This document shows, piece after piece, positions 25,120 through 33,802 of a stretch of 64,000 bases of DNA. Under the pieces are notes generated by a model. It ran no database searches, was not told the DNA's origin, and saw only the letters and a program-made list of their open reading frames with translations. The position numbers and the translations under genes are program-made. Source of the DNA: Streptomyces sp. NBC_01429 (GTDB lineage Bacteria; Actinomycetota; Actinomycetes; Streptomycetales; Streptomycetaceae); the NCBI RefSeq assembly GCF_036231945.1, contig NZ_CP109599.1, positions 3,070,501-3,134,500 of the forward strand, given 5' to 3'. Within the stretch, counting starts at the first letter, position 1; each line of letters begins with the position of its first letter.

Positions 25120-25959
25120 GTGAGCGATTACCAGCAAGCGCGCGTGGCTCTTGGCATGAGGCTGCGAGAGCTGCGCAAAGCGAGGTCGCTCACCGGTGCG
25201 CAGCTCGCGGAACTACTCGGCTGGACACAGTCCAAGGTCAGCAAGCTGGAGAACGGCCGCCAGACCGCCACGGCGGAAGATCTCCAGCGATGGGCAGCGG
25301 CTGTGGAGCGGCCCGACGCGGGCGGGGAACTGACCTCGCGGCTTGCCGGGCTCGAATCCCATATGCGCTCATGGCGCCGCCAGCTTGCCTCCGGACACAA
25401 GGCCGTACAGGAGACAATTAACACCGAGTTCGACCGGACGAGAACCTTCCGTGCCTGGCAGGAATCGATGATCGTGGGGTCGCTCCAGACGGCCGACTAC
25501 GCACGGCACATCTTCAGCCGCTACACCGACCTGCATCAGTCTCCGCGCGATACGGAGGACGCGGTCCGGGCCCGCATGAAGCGGCAGGCCGGTCTGTACG
25601 AGGCGGGCAACAAGTACCGCATCATCATGTGGGAGGCAGCACTTCACTCGCTGGTCTGCCCGCCCTCCGTGCTTGCCGCGCAGTTGAACAGGCTGGCGGG
25701 TGTGATCGGCATGGACACCGTGGAGCTGGGGATCATCCCCTTCAGCGCCCCGTTGAGGATCCCGCCGGCCAACGGTTTCTGGATCTTCGACGACCGGCTC
25801 GTCATCGTCGAGGACTGGCACGCGGAGCTGTGGGTGGAGGACCGCGCCGGTGTCGCCACGTATCTCCGGGTGTGGGACATGCTGAACGAAGCGGCGGTGT
25901 ACGGCGCCGACGCGCACCGCATCATCACGCGGGCGGGCCGGATGCTCGACGCGCCATGA
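25120..25959 (+). CDS. XRE-family regulator with DUF5753 domain
   Basis: Regulator of 279 residues. The N-terminal HTH_31 domain reads LRELRKARSLTGAQLAELLG, then WTQSKVSKLENGRQTATAEDL (about 10-55). The DUF5753 domain (about 95-275) has AWQESMIVGSLQTADYARHI and GFWIFDDRLVIVEDWHAELW. Such proteins are common in Streptomyces, usually beside DUF397 or DUF6879 genes, and control development or nearby secondary-metabolite genes. No DUF397 gene is present here. Its proximity to the lanthipeptide operon makes it the best local candidate regulator; that is inference. The GTG at 25120 is chosen because homologues begin near (M)SDYQQARVALG. Confidence 0.88.
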   Translation: MSDYQQARVALGMRLRELRKARSLTGAQLAELLGWTQSKVSKLENGRQTATAEDLQRWAAAVERPDAGGELTSRLAGLESHMRSWRRQLASGHKAVQETINTEFDRTRTFRAWQESMIVGSLQTADYARHIFSRYTDLHQSPRDTEDAVRARMKRQAGLYEAGNKYRIIMWEAALHSLVCPPSVLAAQLNRLAGVIGMDTVELGIIPFSAPLRIPPANGFWIFDDRLVIVEDWHAELWVEDRAGVATYLRVWDMLNEAAVYGADAHRIITRAGRMLDAP

Positions 25960-25987
25960 CGTGACCAGAGAGAAGGGGATCGACCAC

Positions 25988-26521
25988 GTGCCCGAAATGA
26001 TCGACCTGGACGAGTTCGGGCGGCTCTTCGAGACTTTCGAGCACGTGGCATGGAGGCTTGAGTCCCGCAGCCGGTACGCAGCCGACGAACACACCGACAC
26101 ATAAGCGCAGTTCCTTCAGGAGGGCGCGGTGGCATGGGACCTCGATGCGCCGTACTGCCTCATGGTGCGCGAGCAGGTCGCGCTCGGAAAGCGGTTCGGG
26201 CGGGTCCGTACCGTCGACGACCCGCACTCCACCGGGCAGCTCCAGCTGCTCGACAACGCCAAACGGAACAGTGCAGTCGGCGAGGAAATCCACAGCCTGT
26301 GGCGCGTCCACGCCGAGCGGCTGCGGCTGCCCGCCGAGGATTTCTGGATCTTCGACTCGCGCCAGGTCGCCCTGCTCAACTTCGTTGACGACGACTTGGC
26401 TGACGTCGAGCTGATCAGTGAGCCGGTCACGGTGCTGCGCTACACGCAGATCCGTGACGCCGTCCGCCATCACGCGGTCCCCTGCGCCGAGTTCGCCGCG
26501 CACCTCGCGACGACGGGGTAG
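25988..26521 (+). pseudogene. Second DUF6879 gene, interrupted by TAA at a Tyr codon
   Basis: From GTG 25988 (GGGG 9 bases upstream) the frame encodes PEMIDLDEFGRLFETFEHVA and reaches a TAA at 26102-26104, then continues uninterrupted as DUF6879 to 26521. Alignment by eye with the intact copy at 24357 places the stop exactly where that copy has Tyr (ETYAQF against DT*AQF). A single change TAC/TAT to TAA explains it. Without the stop the protein would have 177 residues, the usual DUF6879 length. The downstream part alone (from ATG 26132 or so) lacks the N-terminal helix. About ten C residues follow its stop at 26522. Confidence 0.8.
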
Positions 26522-26714
26522 CCCCCCCCCCGCCATGCCGCTGCCTCCGGGCGCGCTCGACATGGCCCGTCAGCCCGTAGGGTCCGGGCCAGCGGCCATG
26601 GATCCGTAGGTGGCGTCCAGCGGCGCGACCCGCGCCGACAGGTGCCCGCCCGGCTCGCCGGGCAGGTTGAGAGAGGTTCGATCAGCCGAACGGGTGACGC
26701 CGAGGGCCGCCTCG

Positions 26715-27599
26715 TCAGGCGGCGGGTCTGCGGGCCACCGCGAAGATCCGGCGGAACGGGAAGACCGTGCCGTGCGGGCCGCGGGGGTAGGCGGTGCGCA
26801 GCAGGTCCCGGTAGCGGGCGGTGAACTCCGCCGTCGCGGCCGGGTCGTCGGCGAGCGCGGTCAGGACGGGGCGCAGGGCGGTGCCCTTGACCCAGTCCAG
26901 TACGGGGTCCTCGCCGGGGAGGATCTGGAGGTACGTGGTCTCCCAGGCGTCCACCGCGCAGCCGAGGTCCGCCAGGCGCGTGAAGTACTCCGCGGGCTCC
27001 AGGACGCCGCCGACGCGGCGGATGTGGGCCAGTCGGTCGCGCCAGCGCGGGTTGTCGCAGAGGTCGGCGAGGAGGGTGTGGCTGATGGCGCTGAAGTTGC
27101 CGGGGACCTGGAAGGCGAAGGTGCCGCCGGGGGCGAGGGCGTCGATCCAGCGCGGGAAGGAGCCGGGGTGGCCCGGTACCCACTGGAGGGCGGCGTTGGA
27201 GACGATCAGGCCGTACGGCTCGTCGGGCGTCCAGTCCGTGGCGTCGGCCGCCCGGAAGTCCAGCGTGGCGCCGCCCGGCGTGGGGCCCTCGTACTCCTTC
27301 CGGGCACGGTCGAGCATCTCGGGCGAGTTGTCGAAGCCGGTGATCCGGGCGGCCGGCCAGCGGTCGGCGAGGAGCGCGGTGACGTTGCCGGGCCCGCAGC
27401 CGAGGTCGGCGATCCGGGGCGCGCCGTCCGGGCCGGGCGGTTCGGGGACGCGGGCCAGCAGGTCCAGGAACGGGCGGCTCCGATGGCCGGAGTGCCGGAG
27501 GTACTGGCCCGGGTCCCAGGTGGCGGCGAGCGCGCCGGGGGGCGTGGCGGGTGCGGGAGGCGCGGACGGCTCTTCGGGCTCGGACGGCGTTTCGGGCAT
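26715..27599 (-). CDS. tam: Trans-aconitate 2-methyltransferase
   Basis: SAM-dependent enzyme of 294 residues that methylates trans-aconitate, an inhibitory by-product of the citric acid cycle. The Rossmann motif I is IADLGCGPGNVTALLADRWP, followed by ITGFDNSPEMLDRA, and NAALQWVPGH matches the family's NAALQWV block. A Pro/Ala/Glu-rich N-terminal extension of about 40 residues precedes the domain. The ATG at 27599 has GAGGGA upstream. It is divergent from a MarR-family gene and faces a perfect palindrome, the arrangement known for tam/tamR in Streptomyces coelicolor. Confidence 0.9.
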   Translation of the reverse strand: MPETPSEPEEPSAPPAPATPPGALAATWDPGQYLRHSGHRSRPFLDLLARVPEPPGPDGAPRIADLGCGPGNVTALLADRWPAARITGFDNSPEMLDRARKEYEGPTPGGATLDFRAADATDWTPDEPYGLIVSNAALQWVPGHPGSFPRWIDALAPGGTFAFQVPGNFSAISHTLLADLCDNPRWRDRLAHIRRVGGVLEPAEYFTRLADLGCAVDAWETTYLQILPGEDPVLDWVKGTALRPVLTALADDPAATAEFTARYRDLLRTAYPRGPHGTVFPFRRIFAVARRPAA

Positions 27600-27669
27600 G
27601 GCGGAGTCCCTCGCTGGTCGGCGCGGCCGGATGGTGGGCCCGGCGATTCCCACCCTGCACCCGGTCATA

Positions 27670-27683
27670 TCTTGACGTCAAGA
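27670..27683. promoter_or_regulatory. TamR operator palindrome
   Basis: Perfect 14-bp palindrome TCTTGACGTCAAGA between tam and the MarR gene, about 70 bp from the tam start and 35 bp from the tamR start. MarR proteins bind such dyads and often repress both divergent genes until a ligand releases them. For TamR of S. coelicolor, trans-aconitate and citrate-type ligands are established. Confidence 0.8.
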
Positions 27684-27718
27684 GACTTCATGTCGAGGGA
27701 CCCTCTACACTGATCGTC

Positions 27719-28216
27719 ATGGAGGATGAGGTCGACCGACTGGTCGCAGCATGGCGCCGCGAGCGCCCCGACCTCGACGTGGAACCACTTGAGGTGCTCA
27801 GCCGCGTGAGCAGGCTGGCCCGCCACCTCGACCGGGCGCGCCGGATCGCGTTCGCGGAGCACGGCCTGGAGCCGTGGGAGTTCGACGTACTGACCTCGCT
27901 GCGGCGCGCGGGCGCGCCGTACCAGCTCTCGCCCGGACAGCTGCTGACCCAGACCCTGGTCACCTCGGGCACGATGACGAACCGTATCGACCGGCTGGCC
28001 AAGAAGAGCCTGGTCGAGCGGTTGCCCGACCCCAGCGACCGGCGCGGGGTGCTGGTCCGGCTCACCGTCGAGGGGCAGGACCGCGCGGATCAGGCGCTCG
28101 CCGGGCTGCTGGCCCAGGAGCGCGCGATCCTCGCCGAGCTGAGCCGCGCCCAGCGGGGCGAACTGGCCGCGCTGTTGCGCCGGTTGACCGCCCCGTTCGA
28201 CAACGTGCCCGGCTGA
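27719..28216 (+). CDS. tamR: MarR-family regulator TamR
   Basis: Winged-helix repressor of 165 residues. The HTH lies at LSPGQLLTQTLVTSGTMTNR with the wing DPSDRRGVLVRLT, typical of MarR proteins. The ATG at 27719 is the natural start; upstream open frame overlaps the operator. Divergent position to tam and the palindrome at 27670 support the TamR identity. Known TamR regulates tam and aconitase-type genes in response to citrate, isocitrate and trans-aconitate. It converges with an orphan response regulator gene. Confidence 0.87.
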   Translation: MEDEVDRLVAAWRRERPDLDVEPLEVLSRVSRLARHLDRARRIAFAEHGLEPWEFDVLTSLRRAGAPYQLSPGQLLTQTLVTSGTMTNRIDRLAKKSLVERLPDPSDRRGVLVRLTVEGQDRADQALAGLLAQERAILAELSRAQRGELAALLRRLTAPFDNVPG

Positions 28217-28268
28217 GACGGGTCCCGGGGGTCCCGGCTGAAGCGGGTCCCGGAATTCCCGCGTCGGC

Positions 28269-29051
28269 TCAGCCCGTCGAGGTGATCGCCCGGGGCGTCA
28301 GATCCACCGGGCCCACCCCGGCCCTGCGGGCCAGCGCGACCGCCGCCAGCGTGGAGTGGACGCCCAGCTTGCCCAGCACGTTCTGCATGTGGGTGCGGAC
28401 GGTGTGCGGCGAGAGGAAGAGACGCTCGGCCACGGCCTTGCGCCCGAGGCCCGCCACCATGCAGCGCAGCACCTCCCGCTCGCGCGGCGTCAGCGACTCG
28501 ACGAGCCGTTCGCTCTCCGTACGGTGCTTGCGCGCCGCCGTCAGCTCCCGCAGGACGCCCGTGAGCAGGGCGGCCGGCAGATGCGTCTCGTCCCGCAGCA
28601 CGCCGCGCATCACGGCGAGCAGCCGTTGCAGCGAGCAGTCCTTCGCGACCCAGCCGGAGGCGCCCGCCTGGAGCGCCAGCGCCGCGCGGCCCGGGTCGTC
28701 CTTCTCGGCGAGGACGACCGTACGGACGGACGGCTGACCGGCCCGCACCCCGGCGACCAGCGAGATGCCGTCGACCGGCGCCACCTCGCCGTTGTCCGGC
28801 ACGGCGCGCGCGACCGGCATCTGGACCGGTCCGCCGGGCATCCCCCCGGCGCCGGACGCGCCGAGATCGGCGTCGACCAGCATCACGTCGATTCTGCGCC
28901 CCTCCGCCGCCGCCCGTTCCAGACAGCGCAGCGCCGCCGGACCGCTGCCCGCGGCGGCGACGTCGATGTCGGGCTCGGACGCGAGCGCGGCCGCGAGCGA
29001 CTCGGCGAAGATGCGGTGGTCGTCCACCACCAGGACCCGGATACGTATCAA
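28269..29051 (-). CDS. Orphan LuxR-type response regulator
   Basis: Protein of 260 residues. The receiver domain begins RIRVLVVDDHRIFAESLA with the acidic pair, has the phosphorylatable Asp in DVMLVDADLG and the conserved Lys in WVAKD. An insertion of about 30 residues follows the Asp (GASGAGGMPGGPVQMPVARA and beyond), longer than in typical NarL proteins. The LuxR HTH is SLTPREREVLRCMVAGLGRK then LSPHTVRTHMQNVLGKLGV. I chose the TTG at 29051, 7 bases after GAGGGGG; this gives the MIRIRVLVVDDHR start. No kinase is adjacent. Confidence 0.87.
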   Translation of the reverse strand: MIRIRVLVVDDHRIFAESLAAALASEPDIDVAAAGSGPAALRCLERAAAEGRRIDVMLVDADLGASGAGGMPGGPVQMPVARAVPDNGEVAPVDGISLVAGVRAGQPSVRTVVLAEKDDPGRAALALQAGASGWVAKDCSLQRLLAVMRGVLRDETHLPAALLTGVLRELTAARKHRTESERLVESLTPREREVLRCMVAGLGRKAVAERLFLSPHTVRTHMQNVLGKLGVHSTLAAVALARRAGVGPVDLTPRAITSTG

Positions 29052-29191
29052 TGGACACCCCCTCAAAGCGGGGAGCGGACGGCACAGGCACGGCGCCCGG
29101 CGTGCGGGTCATGTGTCAATGGCACGGCCGCCGCCGCGTGTTGACAGATACCCCACCCCGGGCGTCGTACCCGCTTGTCTCCACCCCTGAT

Positions 29192-29215
29192 CAGCACCGG
29201 CCCCCACCGGTGCTG
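29192..29215 (-). terminator. Hairpin downstream of gal operon
   Basis: Perfect 9-bp inverted repeat CAGCACCGG / CCGGTGCTG with a 6-nt loop, about 150 bp past galK. The 315 bp between galK and the response regulator start contain no gene; this hairpin probably ends gal transcripts. Confidence 0.5.
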
Positions 29216-29366
29216 TGCATCAGCGTACGGGCGCGGGCCCCGAGCGGAAGGAAATTCACAGAACTCATGGACCGCGCTGTTCAAGGTGAGACGGATGTTT
29301 CCCAAGGAGACAGAAGTCGACAAAGTCCGACGGATCGAAGCGTCAGAAACGATCACCGCCGAGCGG

Positions 29367-30578
29367 TCACGACACCCGGTGCGCCCCCCGCGACGGAATC
29401 GCCGGGAAGACGCGCGGCGCCGTGTACCCCGCCGCGGCGAACGCCTCCGTGACCGACTTCGCCACGGCGTCCGCGTCCGCCTCCTCCACCAGCACGATCG
29501 CCGAGCCGCCGAAGCCGCCGCCCGTCATCCGGGCGCCGAGCGCGCCCGCGTCGTTCGCCGCCGTGACGACCAGGTCGAGTTCCGCGCAGGAGACCTCGAA
29601 GTCGTCGCGGAGCGAGGCGTGTCCCTCGTTCAGCAGCGGGCCGACGGCGCGGACGTCGTCCGCGTCGAGGAGCGCGATGACCTGCGCCACGCGGTGGTCC
29701 TCGGTCACGACATGGCGGGTGTAGCGCCGTATCGTCTCGCTCCGGCCCGCCTCGGCCAGCCGCTCCAGCGCGGCCGGCAGCTCCTCGTACGGCACGTCCC
29801 GCAGCGCGGGTACCCCGAGCGCCGCCGCGGCCGCCTCGCAGCCGGCCCGCCGCTCGGCGTAGGCGCCGTCGCCGAGTTCGTGCTTGACGCGGGTGTCGAC
29901 CACGAGCAGCCGCAGGCCGTGGGCGGCCAGATCGAACGGGACCTGGCGCTGCGCCATGTCCCGCGCGTCCAGGAGCAGCGCGTGGCCCTCGGTGCAGCAG
30001 GCGGACGCCGTCTGGTCCATGACCCCGCACGGCACGCCCGCGAAGTCGTTCTCGGCGTGCTGGGCGACGACGGCCAGTTCGGTCGCCGAGAGCCCCAGCT
30101 CGTACAGGTCGTTGAGGGCCAGCGCGGTGACGACCTCCAGCGCGGCGGAGGACGAGAGCCCGGCGCCCGTGGGGACGGTCGACGCCAGGTGGATGTCGGC
30201 GCCGGTGACCGGATGTCCGGCCGCGCGCAGCGCCCAGACGACCCCGACCGGGTAGGCGGCCCAGCCGCCGTTGTCGGCGCCCGGGTTCTCGGAGCGCGGT
30301 ACGAGGTCGGCGACGCCGAGCTGGTACACGCCCTGCGGGATGTCGGCGGAGTGCACCCGTACGACGCCGTCCGTGCGGCGGGCCACGGCGGCGAGCGCGC
30401 GGTGCGGGAGCGCCAGCGGCAGCGCGAAGCCGTCGTTGTAGTCGGTGTGTTCACCGATCAGGTTGACCCGGCCCGGGGCCGCCCAGACGCCCTCGGGGTC
30501 GGTGCCGTAGAGCTGCCTGAACTCCTCGACGAGGTCGGAGGCGGTGCGGCCTCCGGTGCTGTCGCCGGTACTGCTCAC
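29367..30578 (-). CDS. galK: Galactokinase
   Basis: Phosphorylates galactose to galactose 1-phosphate in the Leloir pathway. The 403 residues carry the galactokinase signature [20 protein letters not shown], the ATP-binding GHMP loop [13 protein letters not shown], and the C-terminal [13 protein letters not shown]. The GTG at 30578 overlaps the galE stop (GTGA), so it is coupled to galE. It is the last gene of galT-galE-galK. Confidence 0.97.
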   Translation of the reverse strand: MSSTGDSTGGRTASDLVEEFRQLYGTDPEGVWAAPGRVNLIGEHTDYNDGFALPLALPHRALAAVARRTDGVVRVHSADIPQGVYQLGVADLVPRSENPGADNGGWAAYPVGVVWALRAAGHPVTGADIHLASTVPTGAGLSSSAALEVVTALALNDLYELGLSATELAVVAQHAENDFAGVPCGVMDQTASACCTEGHALLLDARDMAQRQVPFDLAAHGLRLLVVDTRVKHELGDGAYAERRAGCEAAAAALGVPALRDVPYEELPAALERLAEAGRSETIRRYTRHVVTEDHRVAQVIALLDADDVRAVGPLLNEGHASLRDDFEVSCAELDLVVTAANDAGALGARMTGGGFGGSAIVLVEEADADAVAKSVTEAFAAAGYTAPRVFPAIPSRGAHRVS

Positions 30579-31558
30579 CCTTGGCTCTCCTCACTGCGTG
30601 CGAACGCCCACGCGTCCGCGACGATGCCCGCCAGGTCGGCGCGGCTCGGGCTCCAGCCGAGGCGGCGGTGTGCCGCGCCGGCGGATGCGACCAGGACGGC
30701 GGGGTCGCCGCCGCGGCGCGGGGCCACCACCTCGGGGACCGGGTGGCCGGTCACCTTGCGTACGGTGTCGATGACCTCGCGGACCGAGAACCCGTTGCCG
30801 TTGCCGAGGTTGCAGATCAGGTGCTCGCCGCCGGTCGCCGCGTCCAGCGCGCGCAGATGGGCCTCGGCCAGGTCGGCGACGTGGATGTAGTCGCGTACGC
30901 AGGTGCCGTCCGGCGTCGGGTAGTCCTCGCCGTACACGGAGATGGACTCGCGCTGGCCGAGGGCGACCTGGAGGACGAGCGGGATGAGGTGCGACTCGGG
31001 GCTGTGCCGCTCGCCGAAGGTGATGCCGGAGGTGGCGGCGTACGCGCCGGCGACGTTGAAGTAGCGCAGGGAGACGGCGGCGAGGCCGTGGGCCTCCGCC
31101 TCGCCGGTGATCATGTGGTCGACGGCGAGCTTCGTCGCGCCGTACGGGCTGGTCGGGGCGGTGGGGTCGGACTCGGTGATGGGGCTGGAGACCGGCTCGC
31201 CGTAGGTCGCGGCGGTGGACGAGAAGACCAGCTTGCGCACGCCCGCCGTGCGCATCGCGGAGAGCAGCTCCATGGAGCCGCCGACGTTGTTGGCCCAGTA
31301 CTTCTCGGGCTTGGCGACGGACTCGCCGACCTGTGAGGAGGCGGCGAAGTGCAGCACCGCGTCGTAGTCGGCGGTGAGGTGCTCGGCGGCGTCCTGGATA
31401 CGGCCTTCGACGAACCGGGCGCCCGCCGGGACCGCCTCGCGGAATCCGGTGGAGAGGTCGTCGAGGACGGTCACCTCGTGCCCGGCCTCCAGCAGGTGGG
31501 CGGTGACCACGCTTCCGACGTATCCCGCGCCACCCGTGACCATGTACCTGTTGCTCAC
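30575..31558 (-). CDS. galE: UDP-glucose 4-epimerase
   Basis: NAD-dependent epimerase of 327 residues that interconverts UDP-galactose and UDP-glucose. The NAD loop is [10 protein letters not shown]; the catalytic pair is in [11 protein letters not shown] (Y-x-x-x-K). Its GTG start overlaps the galT stop (GTGA) and its stop overlaps the galK start, a fully coupled operon. It also contains the [12 protein letters not shown] block of the family. Confidence 0.96.
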   Translation of the reverse strand: MSNRYMVTGGAGYVGSVVTAHLLEAGHEVTVLDDLSTGFREAVPAGARFVEGRIQDAAEHLTADYDAVLHFAASSQVGESVAKPEKYWANNVGGSMELLSAMRTAGVRKLVFSSTAATYGEPVSSPITESDPTAPTSPYGATKLAVDHMITGEAEAHGLAAVSLRYFNVAGAYAATSGITFGERHSPESHLIPLVLQVALGQRESISVYGEDYPTPDGTCVRDYIHVADLAEAHLRALDAATGGEHLICNLGNGNGFSVREVIDTVRKVTGHPVPEVVAPRRGGDPAVLVASAGAAHRRLGWSPSRADLAGIVADAWAFARSEESQG

Positions 31559-32598
31559 TCGCTCGCTACCTCTCGCAGTCGCTCGGCCGCGGCCTCCGGC
31601 GGCACGTCGTTGATGAACACACTCATGCCGGATTCGGAACCCGCGAGGAATTTCAGCTTGCCGGTTGTCCGCCGAATGGTGAAAAGCTCCAGGTGGAGCG
31701 CGAAGTCCGCGCGCCCGGCCGCCCGGAACGGCGCCTGGTGCCAGGCGGCGATGTACGGCGTCAGCGGTTCACCTTCGCCGAAGATCCGGTCGAAGCGCTT
31801 CAAGAGTTCCAGATACATCTGTGGGAACTCTGTGCGGGCCGCCTCGTCGAGCCCGCGCAGGTCGGGCACCCGGCGCCTGGGGTAGAGGTGCACCTCGTAC
31901 GGCCAGTGCGCGGCGTACGGCACGAACGCCACCCAGTGCTCGCCCTCCAGCACCACCCGCTCGCCGGCCGTGACCTCCTTCTCCACGAGGTCGTCGAAGA
32001 GGTTGCGGCCGGTCGTGGCGCGGTGTTCGGCCACGGAGCGGAGCATCAGCGCGGAGCGCGGGGTGACGAAGGGGTACGCGTAGATCTGGCCGTGCGGATG
32101 GCCGAGGGTCACGCCGATCTCGGCGCCCCGGTTCTCGAACGGGAAGACCTGCTCGACCTCGGGCAGTTCGGCGAGTTCGGCGGTGCGGTCGGTCCACGCC
32201 TCCAGCACCAGCGCGGCCTGCTCCTCGGTGAGGTCGGCGAACGACGCGTCGTGGTCGGAGGAGAAGCAGATGACCTCGCAGCGGCCCGCGTCGCCGGCGA
32301 GGGAGGGGAAGCGGTTCTCGAAGACGGCGACGTCGTAGTGGGAGTCGGGGATCTCGCTGAGCCTGCCGTCCCGGGACGGGCAGAGCGGGCACTCGTCGGC
32401 GGGCGGGTGGTACGTACGGCCCTGGCGGTGCGAGGCGATGGCGACCGCGTCACCGAGCAGCGCGTCGTGGCGGATCTCGGAGGTGGTGGAGATCGGGTCG
32501 AGGGGTCTGCGGTCGGGGGCGTCGCGTACGACGTCGTCCCGGGAGTCGTAGTAGGTGAGCGCGCGGCCGTCCGCGAGCTTCGTCACCGTCTTCTTCAT
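31555..32598 (-). CDS. galT: Galactose-1-phosphate uridylyltransferase
   Basis: Transfers UMP from UDP-glucose to galactose 1-phosphate. In 347 residues it shows the zinc-site CPLCPSRDG, and the active-site [15 protein letters not shown] with the nucleophilic His. The ATG at 32598 has GGAGG 7 bases upstream; longer upstream frame is not coding. It is the first gene of the gal operon. A TATGAT element lies in the AT-rich DNA just upstream. Confidence 0.96.
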   Translation of the reverse strand: MKKTVTKLADGRALTYYDSRDDVVRDAPDRRPLDPISTTSEIRHDALLGDAVAIASHRQGRTYHPPADECPLCPSRDGRLSEIPDSHYDVAVFENRFPSLAGDAGRCEVICFSSDHDASFADLTEEQAALVLEAWTDRTAELAELPEVEQVFPFENRGAEIGVTLGHPHGQIYAYPFVTPRSALMLRSVAEHRATTGRNLFDDLVEKEVTAGERVVLEGEHWVAFVPYAAHWPYEVHLYPRRRVPDLRGLDEAARTEFPQMYLELLKRFDRIFGEGEPLTPYIAAWHQAPFRAAGRADFALHLELFTIRRTTGKLKFLAGSESGMSVFINDVPPEAAAERLREVASE

Positions 32599-32690
32599 CG
32601 GTTGCCTCCGGGGACGACACGATCGCGTGCACATGGTCACACTCAACAGAACCGAACACAACAAATCATAAACCAACAGACGAGTCAATG
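32599..32690 (-). promoter_or_regulatory. gal operon promoter region
   Basis: About 60 bp upstream of galT are markedly AT-rich for this genome, with TTGACT, TATGAT and the repeated segments TTGTTGTG / TTCTGTTGAG on the minus strand. Direct repeats of this kind occur in regulated Streptomyces gal promoters. The exact -35/-10 pair is not clear, because TTGACT and TATGAT are only 12 bases apart. Confidence 0.55.
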
Positions 32691-32798
32691 GCCGAAACCA
32701 GGCCGCCGAAGAGGCGGAGCGCGGGGGTGTTCCGCGGCTCCGAGGTGACGGTCGGGTGGGAGGCTGCTGCTGGTCTCCGATGGGCCGCTTGCCGCCCG

Positions 32799-33542
32799 TC
32801 AGCGGTCGCGCGGGCCCGGGACCTGGAGATCGAGCGCCTCGGCGGCGACGCCCTCGGCCGCCCCGCCCCGGGACCCGGCGAGCACCGCCCGGTCCAGCAG
32901 CCCCGTGCGCGCCGCCAGGGCCGCCGCCTCCAGCCTGGAGCCCACGCCGAGCTTCATCAGCACCCGCTGCACATGGGTCCTGGCCGTGCTGGGCGCGATG
33001 CCCATCCCGGCCGCGATCAGCCGGGTGTCCTCGCCCTCCGCGACCCGCACCAGCACCTCGACCTCGCGCGGCGTCAGGATCCGCAGCAGCCGCTGGCCCT
33101 CGTCGTCCGGCTGCACGACCGGGTTGAGCAGCTCGGTGAAGGCGCCCTGGAGCAGCTGCGGCGCCACCGCCGCCTCGCCCGCCCGCGCCTTGACCATGGC
33201 GCGCTCGACGCCCTCGATGCGCTCGTCGTGCCGTACGTAGCCGGACGCGCCGGCGGCGAAGGCGGCGGCGATGCCGCGCGGGCTGGGCACCGGGCCGAGC
33301 ACCACGACGGCCACCTGCGGGCGGTCCCGTTTGATCCGTACGATCGGGTCGAAGGCCCCCGGTTCGGCGGGCGCCGCCGTGCCCAGCAGGCACACCTCGG
33401 GCGCCCTGCTCACCACCAGGTCCGCGACGCCCGCGGTGGGCGCTGCCGCCGCGAGCACCCGGTGCCCGCGCAGTTTCAGCGCCGAGGCGAGCGCCTCGGC
33501 CAGCAGTCGGTGATCGTCGACCACCATGAGCCGCACGCCCAT
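32799..33542 (-). CDS. Atypical orphan LuxR-type response regulator
   Basis: Protein of 247 residues. The receiver-like domain starts MGVRLMVVDDHRLLAEALAS, keeping the N-terminal acidic pair. At the phosphorylation position the text reads PEVCLLGTAAP, with Gly where Asp is expected, and the conserved Lys is replaced (SGYVRHDE). It should therefore not be phosphorylated in the usual way. The LuxR HTH is intact: LTPREVEVLVRVAEGEDTRL then IAPSTARTHVQRVLMKLGV. Such regulators may sense ligands or act constitutively. It stands alone upstream of gal; a second orphan regulator lies downstream of gal. Confidence 0.85.
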   Translation of the reverse strand: MGVRLMVVDDHRLLAEALASALKLRGHRVLAAAAPTAGVADLVVSRAPEVCLLGTAAPAEPGAFDPIVRIKRDRPQVAVVVLGPVPSPRGIAAAFAAGASGYVRHDERIEGVERAMVKARAGEAAVAPQLLQGAFTELLNPVVQPDDEGQRLLRILTPREVEVLVRVAEGEDTRLIAAGMGIAPSTARTHVQRVLMKLGVGSRLEAAALAARTGLLDRAVLAGSRGGAAEGVAAEALDLQVPGPRDR

Positions 33543-33725
33543 CGAGCTGCCCCCATCCCCGCAGGTCGTTGATCCATGGCCCCCGGCCTCTTGACCCGGC
33601 AAGCTACACGCTTGTTCGACATCGCGCGCCCCTTACCCGTCAGAAGCCCCTCGGATTGCCGAATTCCCTGTCATTCAGGACTACTTACCGCCCCTCACCG
33701 ATCCGGATCAGGCACGGAACGCGAT

Positions 33726-33774
33726 GCGGCGGGGCCCCGGTCCGTGGAGGTCGTCCACGGGCCGGGGCCCCGCC
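33726..33774 (-). terminator. Strong hairpin after beta-propeller genes
   Basis: A 22-bp stem with a single T-G pair (arms 33726-33747 and 33753-33774) and loop GGTCG, 29 bp past the stop of the gene ending at 33803. One of the strongest hairpins in the window. Confidence 0.8.
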
Positions 33775-33802
33775 GTCGTCGTGTCCGTCCGCGCGTCCGC
33801 CG

